This document shows positions 1-6,972 of a DNA stretch of 64,000 bases, in pieces (position 1 is the first letter of the stretch; every line of letters begins with the position of its first letter). The DNA is taken from positions 45,250-109,249 of the forward strand of contig CAYOFP010000005.1 of the NCBI GenBank assembly GCA_964403505.1, given 5' to 3'. The position numbers and the translations under genes are program-made. The stretch comes from CAKSEI01 sp964403505 (GTDB lineage: Bacteria; Bacillota; Clostridia; Oscillospirales; CAG-272). The notes under the pieces were generated by a model that saw nothing but the letters and a program-made list of their open reading frames with translations, was not told the origin of the DNA and did not search any database.

Positions 1-787
1 GGTTAAGGCTGTCTTTTGCATAATCGTTAAATGGAGAAGCCACACGCATCTGATCCGGCTTCAATCCTGCCATATAATACAGATCATATATCCGGTTGTA
101 TTCATAATTAAATGTGTAAATGGCATGCCAGACATCACTTTTTGCCCAATCGTACAGAGGAGATGCCGCCCACACATCCTTAAACTGTTTACTGATCCAA
201 CACTGATCTTTATAACCGTATTTTTTATTGAGAATTGCGCTGTAACGCTGAAGGGACTCGTCTGCACGTATGCCCAAAAGACATACTGTTTTCTTCTCTC
301 CGTGAGAAAGTCTGTACCACCGTCCAAACTGTTTCGCTAAATCTTCCTGATGCATACGGTAATGATATGTCGTGATAGGATTATTCTGAAGATTAATCAC
401 ATAGGGATATTCCGGCATCGGACGAACCCATGCAGATTCCTTTGTATCATCCCATGGATACCAATACATCTGATAACTGCTGAGCGCCGTTCTCGTTGCC
501 ATAGGAAGGCAGACCCAGTACGGTTCAACCTCATCTTTGATTCGCTCGAAGGTTCGCTCTACATACTGAGTAGTCACACTGTATTGAGCTTCAAAATCCT
601 GATGAAATACACCGATCCTTTTGTCGGGATAATATTTGCGTTGAAAATCAAGCGTAAGGTTCAGCAGAAGTCCGCTATCCTTGCCGCCGGAAAAAGAGAC
701 AAAAATATTGTCAAACTCTTCAAATATAAATCTCAGCCTCTCCTGAAGTGCTTCATATACATTCTGATTTGTGTATTCTCTTTTCAT
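1..787 (-). CDS. IbrA-like phosphoadenosine phosphosulfate reductase family protein (partial)
   Basis: Open frame reading leftward off the window edge, so the C-terminus is missing. The protein begins MKREYTNQNVYEAL and has the PP-loop SFSGGKDSG near residues 30-38, the ATP-pyrophosphatase signature of PAPS reductase-like enzymes. Downstream blocks resemble the DUF3440/IbrA group rather than CysH: a Trp/Tyr-rich segment (YQMYWYPWDD), LLGIRADES and SPLYDWAKSDVW. IbrA proteins are usually encoded in accessory regions next to a ParB-like IbrB; that partner would lie outside the window if present. The ATG at 785-787 has only a weak upstream GGA. Function beyond nucleotide or sulfur-group chemistry is not established; assignment to the PP-loop family is secure. 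Confidence 0.75.
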   Translation of the reverse strand, partial: MKREYTNQNVYEALQERLRFIFEEFDNIFVSFSGGKDSGLLLNLTLDFQRKYYPDKRIGVFHQDFEAQYSVTTQYVERTFERIKDEVEPYWVCLPMATRTALSSYQMYWYPWDDTKESAWVRPMPEYPYVINLQNNPITTYHYRMHQEDLAKQFGRWYRLSHGEKKTVCLLGIRADESLQRYSAILNKKYGYKDQCWISKQFKDVWAASPLYDWAKSDVWHAIYTFNYEYNRIYDLYYMAGLKPDQMRVASPFNDYAKDSLN

Positions 788-855
788 TGTGTTATCATTC
801 CATATGCCAAGCTTCGACAGATTTCGCTATTGAATCAGGTACATTTTACCATAAT

Positions 856-871
856 TTTACTCCGGAGTAAA
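856..871. promoter_or_regulatory. Perfect 16-bp palindrome upstream of the IbrA-like gene
   Basis: TTTACTCCGGAGTAAA is a perfect inverted repeat about 70 bp upstream of the IbrA-like start. A further TTTACTC half-site occurs at about 893-899. The size and position suit a dimeric repressor operator; the regulator is unknown. Confidence 0.4.
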
Positions 872-914
872 TATTTTCCTGTGAACTTTTCGTTTACTCT
901 GCGACACGAGCGAC

Positions 915-945
915 ACAAAAAATAAGCCGGACAGCTGTCCGGCTT
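915..945 (-). terminator. Rho-independent terminator of the ArsR-type gene
   Basis: A perfect 22-bp palindrome, AAGCCGG...CCGGCTT at 924-945, is followed on the minus strand by ATTTTTTG. It ends transcription coming from the regulator at 1179-2255. Confidence 0.7.
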
Positions 946-963
946 CATCGGGTAAAACAAAAA

Positions 964-1012
964 GGGTATCCGTATCAATGAAAATGGAAACATCATTGAT
1001 ATACGGATACCC
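964..1012. repeat. Long imperfect hairpin, and the surrounding 788-1178 gap
   Basis: GGGTATCCGTATCAATGA at 964-981 pairs with TCATTGATATACGGATACCC at 993-1012 around a short loop. No T-tract follows, so it is not an ordinary terminator. Apart from this hairpin, the 856-871 palindrome and the 924-945 terminator I see nothing in the 788-1178 gap: no open frame with a plausible start and no RNA gene. Confidence 0.5.
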
Positions 1013-1178
1013 CCGATTGCGTCAGATCATGTTATGAATACAGACCTGATCGCACCGTCATACAGCGGAAACATAAGTTTATCTCATGTTCTTATAACAG
1101 GGCGCTGAATATATGGAACATGCCGAAACGGTGATCAGCGAACTTAACTCCTGAAATGAGATCGTTTTCACGGTAGGA

Positions 1179-2255
1179 TTACTCCATTTTCTGCTGTTTT
1201 CTTTGTTGTTCATTTGTCAATTCTCCTATTTTATGACTTATAATATTTACAGTTTTGGTCAGTAAACTGTAATTCAGACGATAAAAAATCTGCAGTCCGT
1301 CTCTTCTTGAAATATAAAGTATACCGCTATCATGAAGTATCTCAATATGGCGAAGAACCGTCGTAAGCGGAACTTTGATAATTTTGGAGACTGAACTTGC
1401 GGTCAACTCAACATGCTCGGTGAAAGTATGTAAGATGGAAAGCCGGGTGTCATTTCCGACAGAAGTCAGCATCTGACGAAGGTCAATATTCTGCTCATCA
1501 AAATATAAGTTCAGATTTTCTTCATGTTTGAAACCCAAAAGCAATCCTATAACCCCGGCAAAAATCGTTTCTTTTGTAATATATTGATTTAACAGAGAAA
1601 TAGTAAAATAGTGATTCTTTCCTAATTCAGTAAAACCCAATGATAACATTTGTCCGTATAATTGCATATTCCTATCGGAACAGATCTGCTCGCACTCTAC
1701 TGCGAGCTTGGCCTGTTGACGACGATGCAGAGCGTTAACAGCTTGGTAAATCTCAAGAAGCTTTTCGGTCAGCAGAGATATCACATAAGTGAAATTTCCG
1801 AATAACAGTGATATCTGCAGTTTGATATATTCCGGATATTCAGACAAATTTAATGCCTCGATATAAGACGCCGGTGCGGTAAGCGGAGTAACATTTTCCT
1901 CCTGTAAGATTGAAACGTCAGGAAATAATGTAGAAAATGCTTTGGAATAAATATAATCTGAATTTACAGTCATCTTGCGCAAAAAGGTATCGATCGTATC
2001 ATTTTGATAATCAATATATTTCGTGAAGAAAGCAGTCATTACAGTCGGCGTTTGATTCTGATATAAAAACAAAGGCTTCAGAACCAACGGCAAAGAAGGC
2101 ACGAGCTTCTCAACCTCCTGATAACATTCTTCCATAAAAGATGTATCTGTAAAGTCATTGGTAATTACATCTTTTACCGCCTGTTCATTAAAATACTTAA
2201 TGCAAAAAAACAAAGTGTCATAAATTTTTCCGATTTCGCCCTTATACTTCATCAT
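1179..2255 (-). CDS. ArsR-type winged-helix transcriptional regulator with a large N-terminal domain
   Basis: 358 residues. The last ~90 residues form a winged helix of ArsR type: DTRLSILHTFTEH, ASSVSKIIKVPLTTVLRHIEIL, then the wing GILYISRRDGLQIFYRLN. The first ~250 residues are helical and not recognisable, so this is far longer than classic 100-residue ArsR sensors; it may belong to the DUF5937-like group of long ArsR proteins. A longer frame can be read from a TTG at 2339, but that codon lies inside the -35 box of a near-perfect promoter (2311-2339), so translation must begin at the ATG-ATG at 2255/2252, which has GGAG about 10 nt upstream. No metal-binding cysteine cluster is evident; the ligand is unknown. 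Confidence 0.75.
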   Translation of the reverse strand: MMKYKGEIGKIYDTLFFCIKYFNEQAVKDVITNDFTDTSFMEECYQEVEKLVPSLPLVLKPLFLYQNQTPTVMTAFFTKYIDYQNDTIDTFLRKMTVNSDYIYSKAFSTLFPDVSILQEENVTPLTAPASYIEALNLSEYPEYIKLQISLLFGNFTYVISLLTEKLLEIYQAVNALHRRQQAKLAVECEQICSDRNMQLYGQMLSLGFTELGKNHYFTISLLNQYITKETIFAGVIGLLLGFKHEENLNLYFDEQNIDLRQMLTSVGNDTRLSILHTFTEHVELTASSVSKIIKVPLTTVLRHIEILHDSGILYISRRDGLQIFYRLNYSLLTKTVNIISHKIGELTNEQQRKQQKME

Positions 2256-2310
2256 AAAATCAATGCTCCATTTCTGTAATTTTGTCGATCGTATAAACAA
2301 GTTTTTTGTT

Positions 2311-2339
2311 ATTATATCACATAATCGGGATTTTGGCAA
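2311..2339 (-). promoter_or_regulatory. Sigma-A promoter of the ArsR-type gene
   Basis: TTGCCA, 17 bp, TATAAT with an extended TGTGA before the -10. It decides the gene start because the alternative upstream TTG codon is part of the -35 box. Confidence 0.8.
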
Positions 2340-2461
2340 TATTAAATGTAAAATTATGTCATTATTTTTGTTAAATGGTTGTATTAGCAGTTAAATGTTA
2401 AAATTTGCACAATATTTTATAGCAATCATGATATAAATTTATAATATTTTGTAAAACAATA

Positions 2462-2490
2462 TTGACAATATCCAAAATATGGAGTAAAAT
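2462..2490 (+). promoter_or_regulatory. Sigma-A promoter reading toward the HTH/DUF6514 pair
   Basis: TTGACA at 2462-2467, 17 bp, TAAAAT at 2485-2490. It would give a roughly 280-nt leader before the HTH gene at 2779. That AT-rich leader holds no open frame I can support. Confidence 0.6.
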
Positions 2491-2681
2491 TAAATAGCAG
2501 AAAGAAATCTCCAATCATAAAACCCGGTAATTGAAGCTTACAGTGTTAATTATGTTTTGCAATTTTTAATGCAAACAATATGTTGGCAGAGGACTGACGC
2601 AACGGATACAAAGCGGAAATCGGCATCCTGTAAGAATACATTTTATTATAGAAGAACTAAAAATCCTCCGTTTTCTGGGAG

Positions 2682-2757
2682 TTTTGACTAAATTTGTCAA
2701 AATATAGGTGTGCCCGATTCAAAACGAAGATAGAAACTGGTAAAATTTTCTTCGTTT
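2682..2757 (+). promoter_or_regulatory. Two leader hairpins before the HTH gene
   Basis: TTTTGAC / GTCAAAA (2682-2702) is followed by AAACGAAGA / TCTTCGTTT (2722-2757). The second ends 21 bp before the start codon and is followed by GTGTTT, so it could act as an attenuator or mask the ribosome site. This is inference from inverted repeats only. Confidence 0.4.
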
Positions 2758-2778
2758 GTGTTTGGACGGGCAAATCAT

Positions 2779-3048
2779 ATGAGAATTGAGAAAGAAAAAG
2801 TTTTGAAGGAGGAACTGCGTTTTCTGGCAATCGAAACAAGAGACCGCCTGAAAATCACTCAGAAGAAAATGGGAAAGATACTCGAGATGAGCGAAAGCTC
2901 ATACTCCGATATCGAGACCGGTGAGTCTATGTGCGGTACGTTAACTACGGTACTGCTCCTGAGTTTACAGCCGGATCCACGTGAGTTCATTAATAAAACT
3001 GCAATGAAATTTCAAAAACTTTACGAAAAGGAGATACAGACAATATGA
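2779..3048 (+). CDS. Small XRE-type helix-turn-helix protein
   Basis: 89 residues from the ATG at 2779, preceded by GGACGGG about 8 nt upstream; an upstream TTG at 2758 would extend it by seven residues but overlaps a leader hairpin. The centre, LKITQKKMGKILEMSESSYSDIETGES, fits an XRE/lambda-repressor-type helix-turn-helix. It is followed by a 4-bp ATGA overlap with the DUF6514-like gene, implying coupled translation. Likely a DNA-binding regulator; no target is evident. The hairpin-rich leader hints at control by attenuation or autoregulation. Confidence 0.65.
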   Translation: MRIEKEKVLKEELRFLAIETRDRLKITQKKMGKILEMSESSYSDIETGESMCGTLTTVLLLSLQPDPREFINKTAMKFQKLYEKEIQTI

Positions 3049-3287
3049 TATCAATTACATACGGAACGACCGAGGAGATATACTCGTTAAACGGCGCCAG
3101 CCGCACTTCTTACGGCATCGCCGCTTATTCCAATGCAGAGGTCGACGGCACTGCGACGATCATCGCTTCGTTGATGGATATAACTTCCGATAGAGAAAAA
3201 GTCGATAAACTGGTGGCATTATGCAATCAGATGGAGCTTTCTGTCATCCACTTATATGATGTGGTTGAGGATATTCTTGACGATTAA
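3045..3287 (+). CDS. DUF6514-like small protein
   Basis: 80 residues, starting in a 4-bp overlap with the HTH gene. It has the pattern YGIAAYSNAEVDGTATIIASL...ITSDREKVDKLVALCNQMELSVIHLYDVVEDIL, which I recognise as the family of ~80-residue Clostridia proteins labelled DUF6514. No signal peptide, membrane segment or cysteine motif is seen. Function is unknown. Coupling to a helix-turn-helix gene suggests the two are co-produced, possibly as a regulatory pair. A strong terminator follows at 3375-3414. Confidence 0.6.
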   Translation: MISITYGTTEEIYSLNGASRTSYGIAAYSNAEVDGTATIIASLMDITSDREKVDKLVALCNQMELSVIHLYDVVEDILDD

Positions 3288-3374
3288 CACACAAATAGAA
3301 TTAAAAAGCGAGCTGAGAAAATAATATACAATATTAATAGAAAGGACAGCTCCAAACACAAACACGCTTGCTTT

Positions 3375-3414
3375 CCACCGAGGGGTTCCCCCCTCGGTGG
3401 TTTTGTGTTTTTTT
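3375..3414 (+). terminator. Rho-independent terminator after the DUF6514 gene
   Basis: CCACCGAGGGG, a short C-rich loop, then CCCTCGGTGG and TTTTGTGTTTTTTT. The flanking AACACAAACAC and TTTTGTGTTT extend the stem. Confidence 0.85.
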
Positions 3415-3449
3415 CAGAGGAACCGTGAAGATACACTACAGATATAAAG

Positions 3450-3478
3450 AAAGCACCTGTCTTTTGGGCAGATGCTTT
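3450..3478 (-). terminator. Terminator of the Fic gene
   Basis: AAGCACCTGTC / GGCAGATGCTTT hairpin just beyond the 3' end of the Fic gene; TTTCTTTATA follows on the minus strand. Confidence 0.6.
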
Positions 3479-3490
3479 TTGTAATATAAA

Positions 3491-4390
3491 TCAGTTGTTT
3501 TCATACGGCACACGAAAGTAATCGAGATAGGCCTTGAATTTGTCCTGTGCGGCAAGACAGGTATCCCGCAGATAGCCCTTTTCCCGTTTCCATTCCCGAA
3601 GCCCCCGGTAATAGAACAGCTTAAGCTCTTCGTCAATGATAAATGGCACGATGCTATTTCTCAGGCATTCCTTGAACAGGATCAATCGTCCTACACCACC
3701 GTTACCGTCCTGAAAAGGATGGATGCGTTCAAACTGATAATGGAAGTCAATAATATCTTCCAACGTTTTATCCTTAGTGCGGTTGTAGCCATTCAGAAGC
3801 TCACGCATTTTTGTGCCTACTTCCTCCGGCGACGCAGTGTCCTGACCGCCTACCTCATTGGGCAGCCGTTTATAATCTCCCACTGCAAACCAGTCTTTCC
3901 GACTGTCGGATGTACCGCTTTTGAGAACGGAATGAAGCTGTTTAATAAATCTTTCGCTGAGCGCATATCCTGCATTGTCGATTACTATGTCGATACACTT
4001 GAAGTGATTGGCTGTTTCCACTATATCATCCACATTGAGCGTGGCCTTTTCCATACCGATTGTGTTGGTTTCAAAAATATACCGTGTCTGATCATGTGTC
4101 AGACGGTTTCCCTCAATATGGTTAGAATTATAGGTCAGCTCGATCTGCACTTTATGATAGATACCTCCGGATAACTTTACTGCCTTTTCGTTTCGCAGCA
4201 CTTCAAGCAGTGTGACAGGCGCATCGCTTTTTTGATTTGTGCGTCTGGGCTTCTCTGCCGTTTCGGGAATATTCCATGTCTTGCCTGTCAAAAAAGCGCC
4301 CGTAATTCTTCCCTGCGCACAATAGTTACGTACACTTCGTTCCGACACATTCCACCGTTTTGCCGCCTCTGCAGACGAAATATATCTCAC
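3491..4390 (-). CDS. Fic-domain protein with N-terminal helix-turn-helix
   Basis: 299 residues. Residues 1-45 look like a MerR/excisionase-type helix-turn-helix (ISSAEAAKRWNVSERSVRNYCAQGRI). The Fic core carries an N-terminal inhibitory motif SNHIEGN (89-95) of the class II type and the active-site loop HPFQDGNGGVGR (224-235) with the catalytic His224. Fic proteins usually transfer AMP to target hydroxyls. The first Arg of the usual GNGRxxR is Gly232 here, although Arg235 is kept. The start is a GTG (4388-4390) with AGGAGG nine bases upstream; the nearby ATG is out of frame. It has its own promoter and terminator, and no antitoxin gene adjoins it; the built-in inhibitory helix may serve that role. 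Confidence 0.85.
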   Translation of the reverse strand: MRYISSAEAAKRWNVSERSVRNYCAQGRITGAFLTGKTWNIPETAEKPRRTNQKSDAPVTLLEVLRNEKAVKLSGGIYHKVQIELTYNSNHIEGNRLTHDQTRYIFETNTIGMEKATLNVDDIVETANHFKCIDIVIDNAGYALSERFIKQLHSVLKSGTSDSRKDWFAVGDYKRLPNEVGGQDTASPEEVGTKMRELLNGYNRTKDKTLEDIIDFHYQFERIHPFQDGNGGVGRLILFKECLRNSIVPFIIDEELKLFYYRGLREWKREKGYLRDTCLAAQDKFKAYLDYFRVPYENN

Positions 4391-4391
4391 C

Positions 4392-4401
4392 GGACATGTC
4401 C
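4392..4401. promoter_or_regulatory. Palindrome at the fic ribosome-binding site
   Basis: GGACATGTCC is a perfect 10-bp palindrome lying between AGGAGG and the GTG start. It could be an operator for the protein's own helix-turn-helix or a small RNA hairpin; this is speculative. Confidence 0.25.
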
Positions 4402-4421
4402 TCCTTGTAGTTTCTGCATTT

Positions 4422-4450
4422 ATTATACCACTTTATCGGCAAAATATCAA
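4422..4450 (-). promoter_or_regulatory. Sigma-A promoter of the Fic gene
   Basis: TTGATA, 17 bp, TATAAT on the minus strand, giving a leader of about 25 nt before the GTG start. Confidence 0.75.
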
Positions 4451-4536
4451 TAGATGCTTTGTAAATACACCCGTCAATGTTGCCGATATCGGAAATATGT
4501 CTTTTATTAAAGGATTAATGACGCTACGCAAAATGG

Positions 4537-4790
4537 ACGTTTTTGGATTGAGGGATTTGAACCTGCGTAAATGAATTTGCAAATTACAGCACAACTCGTA
4601 TATATAATTAATCGCTTTGCGAAGCAAAGCTACCGATTCTCTTATCTTTTCTCTCTTAGTTTTTCTCCGGAAAAAAGTCGCTTGATTTTTTAGAGAAGAA
4701 AGAAGAACGAGAAGAGAAGAGTGAAGAGTACAAAAAGAAAAAGATGTATTTGTGTTTTTGGATGATGGTTTTGAACTCTCGTAAACCAAA
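4537..4790 (-). other. Gene-free stretch with two decayed tRNA 3'-end-like segments
   Basis: GGAT-N7-TTGAAC-N3-CGTAAA occurs near 4543 and again near 4758, each after a T run. On the minus strand these read like tRNA T-arms (GTTCAAAT before the 3' end), but the T-stems pair poorly and no full cloverleaf can be drawn. A small hairpin, GCTTTGCGAAGCAAAGC, sits near 4613-4630. I see no gene between 4451 and 4796. Confidence 0.25.
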
Positions 4791-4796
4791 AACAGA

Positions 4797-4971
4797 ATGA
4801 AATCGTTCGCTTTGCTCACGATGAAATCCTCACTCTGTTCGGATGAAATCTTCGGCTACGCCTCAGATGAAATCAAATCCACCCATCCGCCGTCGAGGCG
4901 GATTTCATCCCCGCAGGGGATTTCATCCATCGCAGATGGATTTTACCCACCCGCAAGGGTGGATTTAATTG
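4797..4971. repeat. Array of short hairpins joined by GATGAAATC / GATTTCATC
   Basis: GATGAAATC or close variants occur four times on the plus strand, then the complement GATTTCATC twice and degenerate GGATTTTA / GGATTTAA. Between them lie mini-hairpins: CCGCC-GGCGG, CCCCGCAGGGG, CCATCGCAGATGG and CCACCCGCAAGGGTGG. No coding potential is seen. The spacer-like stems all differ, while the 8-9 bp linker is constant. It lies directly downstream of tRNA-Ser. Confidence 0.65.
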
Positions 4972-5003
4972 AAAAATCCGTCGACAAAAGTCGACGGATT
5001 TTT
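4972..5003 (-). terminator. Terminator of the tRNA-Ser gene
   Basis: AAAAATCCGTCGAC / GTCGACGGATTTTT hairpin immediately beyond the tRNA 3' end, with TTTTTCAATT on the minus strand. Confidence 0.8.
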
Positions 5004-5004
5004 C

Positions 5005-5093
5005 TGGCGGAAGGTGTGGGATTCGAACCCACGTGGGCGTGAACCCAAACGGTTTTCAAGACCGCCTCGTTATGACCGCTTCGATAACCTTCC
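5005..5093 (-). tRNA. tRNA-Ser(UGA)
   Basis: The acceptor stem GGAAGGT pairs with ACCTTCC, the discriminator is G and CCA is encoded (5005-5007). The anticodon loop CTTGAAA gives anticodon TGA (positions 5056-5058 complemented). A long variable arm follows the anticodon stem, as expected for serine. The T-arm is GTGGGTTCGAATCCCAC. It has its own promoter and terminator, so it is a single-gene transcript. Confidence 0.95.
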
Positions 5094-5125
5094 GAGTATT
5101 ACATATGCATGATACGCTGATAGAT

Positions 5126-5154
5126 ATCTTACCATAAACAACGGTTCTTGTCAA
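5126..5154 (-). promoter_or_regulatory. Sigma-A promoter of tRNA-Ser
   Basis: TTGACA, 17 bp, TAAGAT, with the -10 about 33 bp before the mature tRNA 5' end. Confidence 0.75.
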
Positions 5155-5194
5155 GGTTTGATTTATGCATAAAGCGAGTTTTTTTGTGATTTAC

Positions 5195-5223
5195 TTGCTT
5201 TTCGCATAATTTTGGTTTATAAT
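5195..5223 (+). promoter_or_regulatory. Sigma-A promoter of the repeat membrane protein
   Basis: TTGCTT, 17 bp, TATAAT on the plus strand, 31 bp before the TTG start codon. Confidence 0.7.
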
Positions 5224-5254
5224 CGTTATATATATAATAATTTGAGGTACAGTC

Positions 5255-6670
5255 TTGAACGGAAACGATCCACGAAATAATCAAAACAGAAATAATCAGG
5301 CCGGACCGAACGGATATGTCCGGCGTCCCTCCCCTACGGCAGGTAACAACGATCGCCCAAGAAACGCACGCATCGTGCGTGATGACGACGCCGCACTCAA
5401 TGAGCATTACGAGGACATGGTCGACGAGCGCATGAGACGCCGTGTCGATCGATCGTATGCCGATATATCGTCGAACGTAAACCGTGATAACTATGCCGAC
5501 CTCTCTACATTCGAGTCTCACGGCCACAGGAAAATATCCCCGGAAGTGATGCGCAGAAAAAGGAGAGCGGCACTCATTAAAAAGTACATGCCGATTTGCG
5601 CCGTGGTGCTTGTCCTCATTATCGCCATAATGATATACGCATTCGCCATTGCGCCTGCAAAAAAATACAAAAATGCGCAAAATGAACTCGAGCTTACAAA
5701 CTACAATGCCGCGCAAAATATCTTTGAAAAGCTCGGCTCCTACAAGGACAGCGAGAAATATGTCAAATACATCGACGCAGTAATGGCGCTCGAATCAAAG
5801 GATTACGAAAAGGCAAGGAGTCTTTTCGGTGAGCTCGGCTCGTTCCTCGATTCATCCGCGCGGCTCATCGGCATACCGACAGAGAACGTGGATACAGAAA
5901 AGGAAGAGGCATACAACGCCGCAATGAAGCGATTCACCTCGGGCGATTACGAAGGGGCACAGAGCGCCTTCGCCTCCCTCGGCAATTACAAGGATTCTGC
6001 CGCTCGGGCAAACGAATGTGACGAAAAGATCAAAAACAAGAAATACGACGAGGCCTGCCGTGCGCTCGAGAGCGGCGATACCGCAAAGGCAAGCGCACTT
6101 TTCTCGGAGCTCGGCGATTATAAGGACGCAAAAGATAAGCTCTCCTCTATCGGCGTAAACGAAGAACAGCAGAAACTCGCCGAGGCATATACCTCCGCAT
6201 ACGACAAATTCTCTTACCGTGACTACTACGCCGCATACGAGGATTTCAAGGCGCTCGGCAATTACAGAGACTCCATGGACTATATGCAGTATTCATATGC
6301 CATGTTCTTCATGACTCAGGGAGACTACGCCCGTGCTGAGGAAGAATTCGGCGCTGCAGGCGATTTCCTCGATGCCCCCGATATGATACTCAAATGCCGT
6401 TATGAAAGAGCCTACTCGGCATACGAAAACGGCGACTACACAACGGCGATAGAGCTTTTTTCCGAGCTTGGTAATTACTCGGATTCCGAGAGCAAGCTCG
6501 AACAGATAAAAACTGAATACAATGCAAAGCTCTATGAGACGGCACTGTTTACCTACTACAACGGCGACCTCGACGGAGCGATCGAGATATTCACATCTCT
6601 CGGCTCGTACTCTGACTCCGCTGAATGGGTAAAAAGATTACAGGCTGAAAAACAGTCTGCCGTAAAATAG
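5255..6670 (+). CDS. Membrane-anchored TPR-like repeat protein
   Basis: 471 residues. The first ~100 are polar and Asn/Arg/Asp-rich, then one membrane segment (about residues 110-134, ICAVVLVLIIAIMIYAFAIA) leads to an outside or lumenal region of helical repeats. The repeats recur every 40-50 residues as Y..A...F..LG.Y.DS, similar to TPR/SEL1-type scaffolds common in Clostridia. The start is a TTG with GAGGT seven bases upstream; the next ATG (residue 54) has no ribosome site. It is probably a protein-interaction scaffold at the membrane; partners are unknown. It is monocistronic, and foldback element A lies 28 bp past its stop. Confidence 0.7.
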   Translation: MNGNDPRNNQNRNNQAGPNGYVRRPSPTAGNNDRPRNARIVRDDDAALNEHYEDMVDERMRRRVDRSYADISSNVNRDNYADLSTFESHGHRKISPEVMRRKRRAALIKKYMPICAVVLVLIIAIMIYAFAIAPAKKYKNAQNELELTNYNAAQNIFEKLGSYKDSEKYVKYIDAVMALESKDYEKARSLFGELGSFLDSSARLIGIPTENVDTEKEEAYNAAMKRFTSGDYEGAQSAFASLGNYKDSAARANECDEKIKNKKYDEACRALESGDTAKASALFSELGDYKDAKDKLSSIGVNEEQQKLAEAYTSAYDKFSYRDYYAAYEDFKALGNYRDSMDYMQYSYAMFFMTQGDYARAEEEFGAAGDFLDAPDMILKCRYERAYSAYENGDYTTAIELFSELGNYSDSESKLEQIKTEYNAKLYETALFTYYNGDLDGAIEIFTSLGSYSDSAEWVKRLQAEKQSAVK

Positions 6671-6698
6671 AATCATAGCTAAAATAACCATCACAGCT

Positions 6699-6972
6699 GA
6701 GCTGACGAGAGTCGAACCCCGACGTCCGTGGACGGAGTGGGCGGCACGCTTACGCACTGTGTGATTTTGACATATATTATATGTCTGCAATCCCACGGAG
6801 CAAAATCGCACTCGCCCGCTCCGCCCACAGATGCAAAGCATTTCTCGCAGAACAGATTTGTGCTCGCAAAAGGCAAAGTACGCAGGCAATATACAATATT
6901 GCCAAGGACTTTAACGCATTGCGTGTGCAAATCTGCCTGCGAGAACCGCCGGAGTTCGACTCTCGTCAGCTC
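6699..6972 (+). repeat. Foldback structured element, copy A
   Basis: Outer stem: a perfect 19-bp inverted repeat (6699-6717 with 6954-6972). Inside is an arm at 6853-6935: a 15-bp stem, then conserved strand 1 (AAGGCAAAGTACGCAG, 6870-6885), an apical hairpin GCAATAT-ACA-ATATTGC, and conserved strand 2 (CAAGGACTTTAACGCA, 6903-6918). A second arm is closed by GTGGGCGG / CCGCCCAC (about 6737-6832). No open frame with a ribosome site is present. The same architecture recurs at 48325-48592 and, inverted, at 36426-36687. The cobalamin riboswitch begins at the very next base. Confidence 0.75.

Noticed and set aside
2256..2339. N-terminal extension of the ArsR-type regulator from TTG at 2339
   Set aside because: The codon lies in the -35 box and the -10 box is inside the extension, so it would not be transcribed.
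4797..4971. CRISPR array
   Set aside because: The constant units are only 8-9 bp, spacing is irregular, the orientation switches midway and the spacers are palindromic; no cas genes are near.
6699..6972. Integron attC sites as an explanation for the foldback elements
   Set aside because: The conserved strands lack the RYYYAAC/GTTRRRY end pair at the element boundaries and no integron integrase is in the window.
6699..6972. tRNA gene suggested by GAGAGTCGAACCCC
   Set aside because: The T-arm-like string is part of the 19-bp outer stem; no acceptor, D or anticodon arm can be built.
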